Source: Clostridiaceae bacterium
GTDB taxonomy: Bacteria; Bacillota; Clostridia; DSM-8532
DNA: 35,098 nt
Direction of reading: 5' to 3'
Assembly (NCBI GenBank): GCA_012523705.1
Contig: JAAYTU010000064.1
Span: 1-35,098 of the forward strand
Every line of letters begins with the position of its first letter. Within the stretch, counting starts at the first letter, position 1. This document shows, one piece after another, positions 1 through 8,063 of the stretch. Under the pieces are notes generated by a model, which saw only the letters and a program-made list of their open reading frames with translations, made no database searches and was not told the DNA's origin. The translations under genes were made by a program, and so were the position numbers.

Positions 1-59
1 ATCTGTTGCCGTGTCTAATTTGATACAACATAACGGAGCGGAATTTCTATCCCTTAACG

Positions 60-83
60 ATGCACCCGCACAGGTGCATTTTT
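60..83 (+). terminator. Rho-independent terminator of a gene left of the window
   Basis: A 7-bp stem (60-66 with 73-79) closes a 6-base loop and is followed by a run of five T on the plus strand. Read on the minus strand there is no T run, so it most likely ends a plus-strand transcript entering from the left edge. A second, imperfect hairpin (96-104 with 110-118, one mismatch) follows without a T run. Confidence 0.6.
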
Positions 84-198
84 GCACACCCCTCATAACG
101 ATGCCGTATGCACCGTTACGGAGTGAGGTATTCGGTTTTATCGCTGCCTGTGCGTACATTACATTCTCCTCGTATAGCACTTCATAGAACCCGAATAA

Positions 199-879
199 TT
201 AGCCAATCACCTGGTATCGCAATCTTATATAGGAATCCTCCAAAGCAGTGCATTCGATCAACTTTAACACTCCCAAATTGGATAGTTCATTTTTAGATTC
301 CAAAGACTGTCCATCAATTAAAGTGGAAGTGTCTTTTCCACCAATCAGTATCGGAGCCACAACAATATCGACAAAGTCAAATAGCTTTTCACGTAGGAAC
401 AATCCATTTACAGTTCCTCCCGACTGTACCGTCAATCTGTCACAGCCATAATCTTTATTTAGAATTTCAAGAGCCTCTTTCAGCGAGATTTGCTCTTGAA
501 GAATAATATGTAGATTATCCTCTTTTACAGAAAAAGCCGGATGTTTCGGATTGGATGTTATAACCACCGTCTGCTTTGAACGTGCGCAGAAATACCTTAC
601 ACCATTTTCCGTCAGATGGTGATTATCCAACAAGACAAATGATACAGGCGTTTTTGATGGGAGTGGCTTTTCATTAACACCCATCTTAGCCTGTACGCGA
701 CCCGTGTTAAAAGACCATAAGTCCGTGGATTGTTCAATTTCATAGTATTGATGCAAGCCTTCCGCTACCCCGGTTATTTTAGGGAAGTCCTTATCTACAT
801 CCAATTCGTCCGAAGTACCCGTGCTGATTTTGCCGTCAACAGACATCAGCATGAATAAAGTTGTTATAGGTTTGCTCAT
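199..879 (-). CDS. RibD C-terminal/dihydrofolate reductase-like family protein
   Basis: This 226-residue protein looks like the stand-alone RibD-C (DHFR-fold) reductase family, NADPH-dependent enzymes related to the riboflavin-pathway pyrimidine reductase. Visible marks are the N-terminal TLFMLMSVDGKIS strand-loop and the C-terminal stretch around residues 150-185 (QSGGTVNGLFLREKLFDFVD, then APILIGGKDT), which corresponds to the usual EGG..LN..LL...LVDE and P.LLGG motifs. The usual EGG reads QSGG here. No deaminase domain and no other riboflavin gene is nearby, so a role in riboflavin synthesis is not implied and the substrate is unknown. The start has a good Shine-Dalgarno (AGGAAG, 7-8 bases upstream). 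It is the last gene of a minus-strand group, 15 bases after the preceding GNAT gene. Confidence 0.8.
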   Translation of the reverse strand: MSKPITTLFMLMSVDGKISTGTSDELDVDKDFPKITGVAEGLHQYYEIEQSTDLWSFNTGRVQAKMGVNEKPLPSKTPVSFVLLDNHHLTENGVRYFCARSKQTVVITSNPKHPAFSVKEDNLHIILQEQISLKEALEILNKDYGCDRLTVQSGGTVNGLFLREKLFDFVDIVVAPILIGGKDTSTLIDGQSLESKNELSNLGVLKLIECTALEDSYIRLRYQVIG

Positions 880-894
880 TATTCGTCTTCCTGT

Positions 895-1347
895 CTAAAG
901 TTTATATTGCATGAAATTCCCATTCTTTACGAATCCATAATCCGTATATAGAAGCACTCCCATATCAGACGCAGTTATCTGCACAGTTCCACATCCATAG
1001 GTTCTTGCCTCTTCCACGACTCTCGACAGAAGCTCTTTTGCAATCCCTTTGCGTCTGTAATCTGGATCTGTAAACATACTGGATAAGAATCCCATCTTGC
1101 CGCTCGGGCATCCAAAATATGGCGGCTTCTCCACAAATGACATACCGCTGGTTCCGACTATTTTCTCTCCATCCAGTGCAAGCCATGATACGAAAGTACC
1201 GTCAGCCATATGTCTTGTATAATAATCTTGAAGTGCCGGGACGAGGTCTATGTCCTCTTTGGCACCCTCCTCACGCAACTGTCGAATACGCATCTGTATA
1301 AAAGTGTCCAGTTCCTTCTCTGTAAGTTTTTTATAGCATATTTCCAT
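895..1347 (-). CDS. GNAT family N-acetyltransferase
   Basis: A 150-residue single-domain GNAT protein that would transfer an acetyl group from acetyl-CoA to an amine. The family signature is seen around residues 92-106 as a FTDPDYRRKGIAKELL strand-helix; the R-K-G-I-A part is the pyrophosphate-binding loop. The C-terminal LLYTDYGFVKNGNFM matches the usual end of the fold (Y..GF). The start is supported by a GTGAGG Shine-Dalgarno 7 bases upstream. It begins only 9 bases after the stop of the upstream GNAT gene, so the two are very probably cotranscribed. The substrate cannot be told from sequence; antibiotic, small-molecule or peptide amines are all possible. Confidence 0.85.
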   Translation of the reverse strand: MEICYKKLTEKELDTFIQMRIRQLREEGAKEDIDLVPALQDYYTRHMADGTFVSWLALDGEKIVGTSGMSFVEKPPYFGCPSGKMGFLSSMFTDPDYRRKGIAKELLSRVVEEARTYGCGTVQITASDMGVLLYTDYGFVKNGNFMQYKL

Positions 1348-1356
1348 TCAATCGCC

Positions 1357-1821
1357 TCACAATTCGCACACCATAATATATTCTTCGGCATTCTCATCGA
1401 CCGTCTTGAATCCGACATTCTTATACATCTTTACGGCGTAGTTTGCCTTTTGCACCGCCAAGGACACCTGTTCATATCCCTGCCATTTCAGCAGTTCGAG
1501 CATCTTCACCATAAGCTGTGAGCCGATGCCCTGACCGCGATATTCCTTATAAAGCGAAATAGCGAAGGACGGTGTCTCATCATCCACATGGCCGTAATCG
1601 TCCATAATCCTTGTCCAGACCGCTCCGACAACCTTGCCACCGAAATCAGCCACCAGGCAGTTATCGCCTTTCCGGGTACCGAAATCATCTGTGTACACAC
1701 GAAGTTCCGGCTTCTCGATGATGTCCCTCGCAGGCGGCTCCGCTCCCTTCGGTATGAAGATTGCTTCATACAAGAAGTCCTTCAGCAGATCGGTTTCACC
1801 TTTACGAAGGCTGCGGATCAC
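1357..1821 (-). CDS. GNAT family N-acetyltransferase
   Basis: A GNAT acetyltransferase with the acetyl-CoA loop YKEYRGQGIGSQLM, followed by QVSLAVQKANYAVKMYKNVGF, the usual last strand and helix. The open frame could begin at 1923, but its first ~34 codons overlap another frame that encodes a convincing small lipoprotein. The family homology seems to begin at about YVIRSLRKGETDLLKDFLYEA. I therefore take the GTG at 1821, four bases after the lipoprotein stop, as the start (about 154 residues). That GTG has no clear Shine-Dalgarno, so translational coupling to the lipoprotein frame is the likeliest initiation mode. The call as a GNAT is firm; the exact start is not. Confidence 0.75.
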   Translation of the reverse strand: MIRSLRKGETDLLKDFLYEAIFIPKGAEPPARDIIEKPELRVYTDDFGTRKGDNCLVADFGGKVVGAVWTRIMDDYGHVDDETPSFAISLYKEYRGQGIGSQLMVKMLELLKWQGYEQVSLAVQKANYAVKMYKNVGFKTVDENAEEYIMVCEL

Positions 1822-1825
1822 ATAT

Positions 1826-1993
1826 TTATTCTGGTATCTTGCTCGGGGTGGATTCAGTAGCCTGTGCTGTCGTTTCTGTGTATTCATGCTCTTCATCTGT
1901 ATACGCACCATCCTTTTCAACAATTCTTGTACATCCTGTGGAAGTTGAAAAGAGAATAATTAAAATAAATAATGAAATAAAGATTTTTCGCAT
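1826..1993 (-). CDS. Small putative lipoprotein (55 aa), possibly a truncated remnant
   Basis: A short frame reading MRKIFISLFILIILFSTSTG then Cys-21. It has a positively charged start, a hydrophobic core and a S-T-G-C lipobox, as in a type II signal peptide. After the cysteine come about 34 polar residues rich in Thr and Glu (EYTETTAQATESTPSKIPE), as in the flexible linker of clostridial lipoproteins, then TAA. A GAGGGA Shine-Dalgarno lies 5 bases before the ATG, better than any site for the overlapping GNAT frame. The mature part has no room for a folded domain. It may be a real small lipoprotein or the 5' end of a lipoprotein gene whose remainder was lost when the GNAT gene came to lie behind it. 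The function is unknown. Confidence 0.55.
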   Translation of the reverse strand: MRKIFISLFILIILFSTSTGCTRIVEKDGAYTDEEHEYTETTAQATESTPSKIPE

Positions 1994-2230
1994 TTTTCCC
2001 TCGCATTATTGAATTAATAATATTTATTAACCATAACATTTTTAGCCTAAAGCCCCTCTAACATATATTATTTGAGTTATGGTGTCTCTAGTATTATACT
2101 TTACAATTAACAAAAGCGAAAGTTTTGGACCACCTGTCTTTGAAAAGCATTGATGCAGCGTTGACAGAAAGCGTGGAGCGATTCGTCTCATTATAACTCA
2201 GGTGTTGAAATTAGTTTACGCAGCACTCTG

Positions 2231-3772
2231 TTATGGTGTACTTAACTGTGATTTATTAATGTGCTTTTCAAGCCCGATTGCGGCAATTATGAACATGGCT
2301 GGAAGTGACAAGTAACAATATCTGAGTTGTACTTCAACCAGGCAGTACGCAAAGAATGTCACCATAATGAACAGAGTTAATAGTATTTGTATCAGGTGGT
2401 TTTCATCTGATTTAAATGCAGAATACATACATATTATCCCGAAGAAGAAAATCAATATAAGAAACACGAAATCAATAGCAGTGAAAAAGTGGAAAACAAA
2501 GCCTAATGGAATAGTTATATCAAATATCTGAAATGTACTGTTAAAGTCAATATCTCTGAAGGAGCGGTACCATGATGGGTTAGTGGTCCACATGATTCGG
2601 GCTTTATTGATCATAAGGGTCCCTAATTTGAACGGACCAGCCGATATCCTTTCCTTAATGAGCCTCATGGCTTCTTCATCACGAAGATCCGGGTTATCAA
2701 TAAATGCCGGGTTGTGAAATAAGTAATCTGCGTCTTCTTGTGAATAAGAACCCGAGGTGCTATGATTCAAGCCAACAACAAATTTATATAACGGAAAATT
2801 ATTGGATAGTCCATGTGGGTTCAGGCCCGATGTGACAAAAAGCTGTGATATCACAGAAAAACAGATAAAGTAAGTCAAAACCGTGCAGCCAACGGGTAGA
2901 AATACTTCTTTCAGGCGCACTTTGAGATAGGTTAGATTCAGCTTGACTGTTGTAATAATCCCATAGCCGAGAAGAGATGCTATTATCAGTATAGCCTCGG
3001 GACGGCAGACATTACTTAATGAAAAAAGTATGCCGGCAAGTATAGATCTCTTCATGGTCAGCTTTTTGTTATAAATCAGTATATAAACTCCCAGATAGAG
3101 CAACATGGAAGCAAGATGCTGATTTGTATATATTGAGCTCAGATTCAGAACAAAGGGGAAAAATGCGTAAGCACAGGAAACAATTCTGGATGTTTTTTCG
3201 GTTAAGAACATTCGTAACAGAAGGTAAATAATAATATTCTTTACGGACATAAAGACACAATTAGTTATCAACAGAGGTATTATATTTATACCAAAGATCT
3301 TCATTATGGGTGACATCAAAGCGGGGAATCCTGCCTGGTATGCCCATAATGAGAAGTAACTCTCGCTCAAATATTTAGGCGTTTTTTTTGCGATATCAGC
3401 TGTGACCCAATAAAACAACTGAAAGTCTGAGAACTGTTTGGTGTTTACAGCAAAAATAAATATCAGTTTAATTATTAATGATACAAAAAACAGTATAAGT
3501 ATAAACGCCAGAGAATTATCTGATTTTAATGATTTTGAAGGCTTGAATTTTCTCAGGCAAATTATCAGTAAGGAAATAAGAGATAAAAGCAATAGAAATA
3601 AAAGCAAAAAACGCTTTTTATTATATATATTCAAAAATTCCTGCCATAAGCTTTTCAGAAAGATAGAAAAATCCAGAATGTTAATAATTAATAGTCCAGC
3701 AAAACAAACCATGACTAATATAAAGAGCAGCTTTTGTAACATACTGTTTTTAATCATATACACACTATCCAT
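2231..3772 (-). CDS. Multi-span membrane protein, GT39/ArnT-like glycosyltransferase
   Basis: A 513-residue integral membrane protein with roughly ten or more hydrophobic segments. The layout resembles the GT-C fold families (PMT/ArnT, GT39, DUF2029-like), which move sugars from polyprenyl-phosphate carriers outside the membrane. The first large extracytoplasmic loop after about residue 110 contains an FSDFQLFYWVTADI stretch, where these families carry their catalytic acidic residue; the LSNVCRPEAIL segment is also typical of this class. A soluble loop of about 80 residues around positions 320-400 is followed by three more spans. The start at 3772 has no good Shine-Dalgarno; a later Met (sixth residue) is possible. 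It stands alone between the lipoprotein/GNAT operon and the DHH gene, so its substrate is unknown. Confidence 0.6.
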   Translation of the reverse strand: MDSVYMIKNSMLQKLLFILVMVCFAGLLIINILDFSIFLKSLWQEFLNIYNKKRFLLLFLLLLSLISLLIICLRKFKPSKSLKSDNSLAFILILFFVSLIIKLIFIFAVNTKQFSDFQLFYWVTADIAKKTPKYLSESYFSLWAYQAGFPALMSPIMKIFGINIIPLLITNCVFMSVKNIIIYLLLRMFLTEKTSRIVSCAYAFFPFVLNLSSIYTNQHLASMLLYLGVYILIYNKKLTMKRSILAGILFSLSNVCRPEAILIIASLLGYGIITTVKLNLTYLKVRLKEVFLPVGCTVLTYFICFSVISQLFVTSGLNPHGLSNNFPLYKFVVGLNHSTSGSYSQEDADYLFHNPAFIDNPDLRDEEAMRLIKERISAGPFKLGTLMINKARIMWTTNPSWYRSFRDIDFNSTFQIFDITIPLGFVFHFFTAIDFVFLILIFFFGIICMYSAFKSDENHLIQILLTLFIMVTFFAYCLVEVQLRYCYLSLPAMFIIAAIGLEKHINKSQLSTP

Positions 3773-3910
3773 TCAGGACTTCAACTGAAAGCTAAACAGA
3801 TGTGTTATTAAAGAAGCCCTTAAGTTTTGTTATTGTAATTTTATATCATCAATTAATTAAATACAATTGGTATTTTTGTCATACAATAACCTACTTAATC
3901 AATAGGGCTT

Positions 3911-5410
3911 TCATTCGTCTACTCTTTCATATAACAGGTCAAAAATATCTTGAGTTACTATATAAATATCCTGTAGGTCATCATCACAAACTATTAAGTA
4001 GTCTCCGGGCTTTCCAAGCATATATGTATCTCTGTCCCATTGAGTAAAAACCTTAACAGTTTCAGTTAAAGCTTTGGCATATACATAAACATCGGCATTG
4101 GAAATACATTTTTTTGCGTATGGACGCAGGTCTACGATTTCACCTGTACGCTTGTTCCGTATATGGGGGAAGTATTCTGTGTCAAGCTCAAAAGAATCCC
4201 TTAGAAGCTCATATCTGTTGTCAAGCTTTTCTTTGGTTATAGGATTTACGTCTCCCTTAATACCAATTATTATATAAAGATTTTCATCCGATACCAAATC
4301 ATCCAGGTCACATCTAAGAGTTCTTAAGATTATGGGTGTTCCACTTTCGAAAACATCGGTACACTTCACATAACCCTGTTCTACAGACCGTTTTTTGTAC
4401 CGGCTCATAGAAGATATGTCGGACTTGTATGTCAAACAATCAATGACTTTAAAGCTTTCAAAGTATGTTAACAAGCGGTTTTCCAGATAAACATCGGTGC
4501 GGGTATCAGGATAGAGTCTGTTTAGCTCAGCGTTACTTATAAATCCTCCGGCCTTATCCCAATGTCCGCCGCCCGATCCTACGTTTTCAGCCAGATATTC
4601 TGCCAGCTCGTTTGCCATTACTTCTCTTATGCAGGTTCTTACTGAAAACTTAATTCCTATTGTCGTTTCATGATAGACAACGCTCACATCAATTGAATCT
4701 ACCTGTATAGCGAGGTCACTTATAAAACCGAGGATATTTGGATCACAGGGCTGTGTCTTCACCACGGTAAACCTGTATTGCGGATTATATGAGTTACCCA
4801 AAAGGGCAAAGCCCGCAATCTCCAGTTCTTCCATTGTAAGATTTGAGTTCTTTAACTTACGGATCAGATTAATATCGAAGGAAAGAGTATCCTTCATGTC
4901 TCTGTCGGTAGGATGACTGATCTCAGTAAAGCTCTTTGTATCGGTAAACAGACCGTAGTATAAGGCTGTAGAAACGTCCATATGCTCTGAAAAATTAAAG
5001 TCTTCATGGCAAAGCATTTGCCATACCAGTGTAGAACAACTTCCAAGGGAGCTTCTGATTTCGCAAAGCTCAATATCTTCAATCTCTTGCTGGTGATGAT
5101 CTATTACAGCTACATAGGGTGCTTCGAATTTTTCTACATTGCCGGCACCATACTGGCAATCCACAGTTAGCAACAACCCATCAGTTTTAATGTTATTTAC
5201 ATGCATTATTGGAATATCCAACTCGTTTACGAGGATAACCAAGTTTGGTTTAGATATTTCTGCTCGACCACCATATATGAGCTTTACATTCTTGCCCTTT
5301 TCATTAAAATAAGTGTATAGAGCGAATCCTGATGCAATTGAATCAGCGTCCGGGTTATCGTGGCATTGGATGGTTATGTCATCATATTTTAGCAAATCAC
5401 AAAGCTTCAT
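3911..5410 (-). CDS. DHH/DHHA1 phosphoesterase with additional C-terminal domain
   Basis: A 499-residue protein of the DHH superfamily, manganese-dependent phosphoesterases that cleave small oligonucleotides, pAp or cyclic dinucleotide products. The metal-site motifs are in order: DNPDADS at 18-24, VDCQYG at 83-88, the DHH at 104-106, FTDTKSF near 155-161, and the DHHA1 substrate loop GGGHWDKAGGF at 280-290. Residues from about 320 to 499 are an extra domain I do not recognise with certainty; it ends in KPGDYLIVCDDDLQDIYIV and DIFDLLYE. Stand-alone DHH/DHHA1 nanoRNases are normally about 320 residues. No N-terminal membrane or PAS segment of the GdpP type is present. The ATG at 5410 is preferred over an upstream TTG because GAGG and AGGA sites lie just before it. 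It is a single-gene unit on the minus strand. Confidence 0.85.
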   Translation of the reverse strand: MKLCDLLKYDDITIQCHDNPDADSIASGFALYTYFNEKGKNVKLIYGGRAEISKPNLVILVNELDIPIMHVNNIKTDGLLLTVDCQYGAGNVEKFEAPYVAVIDHHQQEIEDIELCEIRSSLGSCSTLVWQMLCHEDFNFSEHMDVSTALYYGLFTDTKSFTEISHPTDRDMKDTLSFDINLIRKLKNSNLTMEELEIAGFALLGNSYNPQYRFTVVKTQPCDPNILGFISDLAIQVDSIDVSVVYHETTIGIKFSVRTCIREVMANELAEYLAENVGSGGGHWDKAGGFISNAELNRLYPDTRTDVYLENRLLTYFESFKVIDCLTYKSDISSMSRYKKRSVEQGYVKCTDVFESGTPIILRTLRCDLDDLVSDENLYIIIGIKGDVNPITKEKLDNRYELLRDSFELDTEYFPHIRNKRTGEIVDLRPYAKKCISNADVYVYAKALTETVKVFTQWDRDTYMLGKPGDYLIVCDDDLQDIYIVTQDIFDLLYERVDE

Positions 5411-5598
5411 AATTCCTAACCTCAAAAAATGTACTATTGAATACTGATACCACTTTTAGACAAAAAATAACCAGAATGTATGGGGAAATCATTATTCGCT
5501 TGTTCTCCAGTAAATATTGATAAGCTCATAAAGAAAACTTGCTTTTTATACATAACTAAATTAACATAATGTCATAGGTAAGCCCCTGCCGGCAGTCG

Positions 5599-5621
5599 GA
5601 CAATTCTGATTGTCGGATTTT
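5599..5621 (+). terminator. Weak hairpin with T run upstream of the DMT-like gene
   Basis: GACAAT and ATTGTC (5599-5604 and 5609-5614) form a 6-bp stem with a four-base loop, followed by GGA and five T. It may be a terminator-like attenuator in the leader of the next gene. Just before it is the 10-base palindrome CTGCCGGCAG. The 5411-5682 gap otherwise shows nothing I can name. Confidence 0.35.
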
Positions 5622-5682
5622 TAATGTTAATATAAAGAATTGGCAGGTATCCTAGATATTTTAAGGAGTGGTTTTTAGGTCT

Positions 5683-6111
5683 ATGAGCTTTACTATGATT
5701 TGGCCCATTGTGCTGATTGTCCTTTCCAATATTTTTTACAATATTTGTTCAAAGGAAACCCCATCTTCGATTAATCCATTTGCAGCATTAACGGTAACAT
5801 ATACTATCGGAGCTGTAGTTTCAATTGTACTGTATTTTGCATTAAATAAAGGCGGCAATCTTATACAGGAATACAAGAATATCAATTGGAGCAGCTTTGT
5901 TCTTGGACTTGCAATTGTAGGACTAGAAGCCGGATCCATTTATATGTACAAAGCGGGATGGAACATAGGTAGCGGGCAGATTGTTCACAGCATATTGCTG
6001 GCAATATGTTTGGTTATTATAGGTGTTGTTTTTTATCGTGAATCCATCACAGCAACAAAAATTGCAGGCATATTGATTTGTATGTTCGGGTTGTACTTGA
6101 TAAATAAATGA
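5683..6111 (+). CDS. Small DMT/EamA-like membrane transporter
   Basis: About 142 residues with four hydrophobic segments: near residues 5-20, 33-55, 71-92 and 97-138, the last containing two spans. The pattern is that of a half-size drug/metabolite transporter (single EamA-type repeat, SMR-like size), which would act as a dimer in the membrane. The C-terminal AGILICMFGLYLIN span is typical of the superfamily. The substrate is unknown. A GTG at 5668 is in frame but overlaps the AAGGAG Shine-Dalgarno itself, so the ATG at 5683 (14 bases after it) is the better start. It is the first of two plus-strand genes in a mostly minus-strand area. Confidence 0.7.
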   Translation: MSFTMIWPIVLIVLSNIFYNICSKETPSSINPFAALTVTYTIGAVVSIVLYFALNKGGNLIQEYKNINWSSFVLGLAIVGLEAGSIYMYKAGWNIGSGQIVHSILLAICLVIIGVVFYRESITATKIAGILICMFGLYLINK

Positions 6112-6188
6112 AGAAATTTATTCCTGAAATGCTATAATTATAGATGGATATTATCAAAGTTTTTTTGTAGATAATGGGAGAAGCCGAG

Positions 6189-6626
6189 ATGGATTTTGTA
6201 ATTATAGTTTTTTCATTAGTATTTGGATTTATATTTGTTGTATCGCAATTGTTTCCGGACTTTAGATTTAAAACACCTATCCTGGGGAAAACATTCAAAG
6301 GAGTTATTTGTGATATTGATAAAGAATCGCAGATAATTACAATAGAGTATGAAAAATACGGAAGGAAACATAGAATCAGACATGATCCTAGATTCTCTAA
6401 TTCTGCTATTAAAATCGAGTTTAAGTGGCCTATAGGTACAGAAGTTAGTTTTACCTTAAGCGAAAAAGATGAAATCTCGTATTTAGCAATCCACAATAAG
6501 CCAGAAAGCAGTTTTGGTACTGAAAATAGGAAGCATAAGATATCATGGGGGTTATTGCTGCTTGGCGTACTGATGCTCGGGTATGGATTATACAGAACCA
6601 TTTCTTTTATTACGACTATTCGTTAA
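6189..6626 (+). CDS. Hypothetical two-span membrane protein
   Basis: A 145-residue protein not recognised by name. An N-terminal membrane span (about residues 2-20) is followed by a soluble, beta-rich middle of about 90 residues, then a C-terminal span (about 118-140: WGLLLLGVLMLGYGLY) with a short tail. The layout of span, OB-like strands with G.I.DID.....ITIEY, and glycine-rich span faintly resembles DUF3592-type proteins, but this is only an impression. The ATG at 6189 is chosen over one at 6174 because GGGAG sits 8 bases before it. It lies 77 bases after the DMT-like gene and could share its transcript. Confidence 0.6.
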   Translation: MDFVIIVFSLVFGFIFVVSQLFPDFRFKTPILGKTFKGVICDIDKESQIITIEYEKYGRKHRIRHDPRFSNSAIKIEFKWPIGTEVSFTLSEKDEISYLAIHNKPESSFGTENRKHKISWGLLLLGVLMLGYGLYRTISFITTIR

Positions 6627-6660
6627 CTATCTGAATATAAGATATCCAGGTGGACAATCC

Positions 6661-6703
6661 AAAGCGAAAACCTCCCGGCAAAAATACAAGTGGTCTTCGC
6701 TTT
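6661..6703. terminator. Possible bidirectional terminator hairpin
   Basis: Between the convergent hypothetical gene and cotJC, AAAGCGAAAACC (6661-6672) pairs with GGTCTTCGCTTT (6692-6703) with one mismatch, across a 19-base loop. T-rich bases follow on the plus strand only weakly, so terminator activity is a guess from position and structure. Confidence 0.4.
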
Positions 6704-6715
6704 GTGTTGTTAATG

Positions 6716-7309
6716 CTAACTTCTTGTCTTGTTATAGGAGAACCTCTTTTTATTCTCAAGATATTCCTGCACATATCGAAGAGCTTCACCAAACCGTTGG
6801 AAATGAACGATTTCTCTTTCTCTTAAAAATTTTAAGGGCTGTATTACATCAGGATCATCTGCTAAATTGAGAAGATATTCATAGGTAGATCTGGCCTTTT
6901 GCTCAGCTGCCAGATTTTCAAAAAGATCTGTTCTTGGATCTCCTTTAGATTGAAAATATGCGGCCGTGAAAGGCACGCCAGAGGCACTGGCGGCATATAC
7001 TCCTTTTCCATGATCTACATAATAGGGAGCAAATCCACCCTTTTCGATTTCTTCTATTGTAGCATTTTTCGTTAGCTGCTGGACCATGGCACCAACCATT
7101 TCTAAGTGTGCAAGCTCTTCAGTGCCTATGTCGAGCAATGTAGCCTTAGCCTGGGGCGTTATCATGGAAAAACGCTGGCTCAGGTATCTCAATGATGCGG
7201 CCATTTCTCCATCTGGACCGCCATATTGTGTGATTATGACACTTGCCATTTTAGGATCTGGCCTGCTGATTTTTATCGGGTATTCAAGCTTTTTATCATA
7301 AATCCACAT
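6716..7309 (-). CDS. cotJC: Spore coat protein CotJC (manganese catalase-like)
   Basis: About 197 residues, matching CotJC, the ferritin-like, manganese-catalase-related protein of the spore coat. It begins MWIYDKKLEYPIKI, the usual CotJC N-terminus, and continues QYGGPDGEMAASLRYLSQRF and GTEELAHLEMV. The E..H pair in the latter and the later E.KARSTYEYL and REREIVHFQRFGEAL helices supply the di-metal carboxylate/His ligands of the family. The frame can be extended by seven codons, but the ATG at 7309 has an AGGTG site 6 bases upstream and fits the family start. Its start overlaps the 3' end of cotJB by 14 bases, so the two are translationally linked in the cotJABC operon. CotJC would sit in the inner coat layers and is thought to protect against peroxide. 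Confidence 0.95.
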   Translation of the reverse strand: MWIYDKKLEYPIKISRPDPKMASVIITQYGGPDGEMAASLRYLSQRFSMITPQAKATLLDIGTEELAHLEMVGAMVQQLTKNATIEEIEKGGFAPYYVDHGKGVYAASASGVPFTAAYFQSKGDPRTDLFENLAAEQKARSTYEYLLNLADDPDVIQPLKFLREREIVHFQRFGEALRYVQEYLENKKRFSYNKTRS

Positions 7310-7577
7310 TACATTCACCTGCCAATTCAAAATTGAAATTTCTCTCCCATGGCCATGGATCTTCTATCCACTGCCATGGATAATCACTTGTTGTATTTGG
7401 TGTCAGCATTCCAAAGGACTTATGAAATTGCTCTCTAAGCTCGTTGGTTCGCTTAACAACGGTATTGTATTTTTGAATAGCTTCACGGTCGGTGGGGTGT
7501 GTATTAAGATATAATTGCAGGTCGATGGCAAAAAAGTCAAGGGCAGTAATAACCTTCAGCAGTTCATCTCTATTCAC
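7296..7577 (-). CDS. cotJB: Spore coat protein CotJB
   Basis: About 93 residues, the CotJB family: (V/M)NRDELLKVITALDFFAIDLQLYL, then THPTDREAIQKYN, and a C-terminal YPWQWIEDPWPWE, all family hallmarks. An in-frame ATG lies three codons upstream at 7586, but it directly abuts the GGGAGGGGAG Shine-Dalgarno. The GTG at 7577 has 9 bases of spacing and gives the usual M-N-R-(D/E)-E-L-L start, so I prefer it. It overlaps the cotJA stop by 8 bases and cotJC by 14, a tight operon. CotJB is a small coat component whose assembly depends on the other CotJ proteins. Confidence 0.93.
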   Translation of the reverse strand: MNRDELLKVITALDFFAIDLQLYLNTHPTDREAIQKYNTVVKRTNELREQFHKSFGMLTPNTTSDYPWQWIEDPWPWERNFNFELAGECNVDL

Positions 7578-7833
7578 ACAAATCATCTCCCCTCCCTAAC
7601 CTTTCCCAACCATAGGCGTTGTGCAATGGGGGAAATATCGTCCCCTTAATCAGCCCTTCAAGGGGTGAAAAGGTTTCACATAGCTTCTGGAAAGGAACAT
7701 ACGCGCGGGCAAGCTTAACATCAGTTATTTCTGTTTCTTGAGGAATACATTTTTTGTCTGGCGGAATATAGTGTTTCTCTTGAGGAACACGGCATGTCTC
7801 CTCTGCCTGTTTTCCAATAGTAGTAATATTCAT
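7570..7833 (-). CDS. cotJA: Spore coat associated protein CotJA
   Basis: About 87 residues. The CotJA signature is ARAYVPFQKLCETFSPLEGLIKGTIFPPL followed by a short hydrophilic tail; the preceding half is a low-complexity, Pro/Cys/Lys-rich leader. The ATG at 7833 has AAGGAG 7 bases upstream, so the longer in-frame extension to 7899 is not used. It is the first gene of cotJABC, and a sporulation-type -10 element lies upstream. CotJA is needed for normal incorporation of CotJC in the coat of Bacillus spores; the same role is inferred here. Confidence 0.92.
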   Translation of the reverse strand: MNITTIGKQAEETCRVPQEKHYIPPDKKCIPQETEITDVKLARAYVPFQKLCETFSPLEGLIKGTIFPPLHNAYGWERLGRGDDLCE

Positions 7834-7867
7834 AAAAATTCTCCTTTTTATTGGACTAGCTAATAAC

Positions 7868-7895
7868 ATAGTATGCTTGTCATAAAAACTTGTTC
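7868..7895 (-). promoter_or_regulatory. Sporulation (sigma-E/sigma-K-like) promoter for cotJABC
   Basis: Reading the minus strand, CATACTAT (7875-7868) agrees in 7 of 8 places with the sigma-E -10 element CATACANT. About 15 bases upstream is GCGAACA, which has the AC core of a sigma-K -35 but not the ATATT of sigma-E. The distance to cotJA is about 35 bases. The sigma assignment is uncertain. Confidence 0.4.
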
Positions 7896-8063
7896 GCATA
7901 TATTAGAGTGCTTTTGCATATCTATTATGAATAGTATAATTTAGTAAAGGATATGATAAAGCGTAGAAAAAGTTGCTATAAGTTGGCATGAATTGGGGCT
8001 GAAATGCTTTAATTGTAACAAAAGAGAATATGAAGAAAACGCAATGGTAATTTATACTATGGC

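Noticed and set aside
2100-2230. TTGACA near 2163 as a plus-strand promoter
   Set aside because: The nearest -10-like box is about 25 bases away and no plus-strand gene follows.
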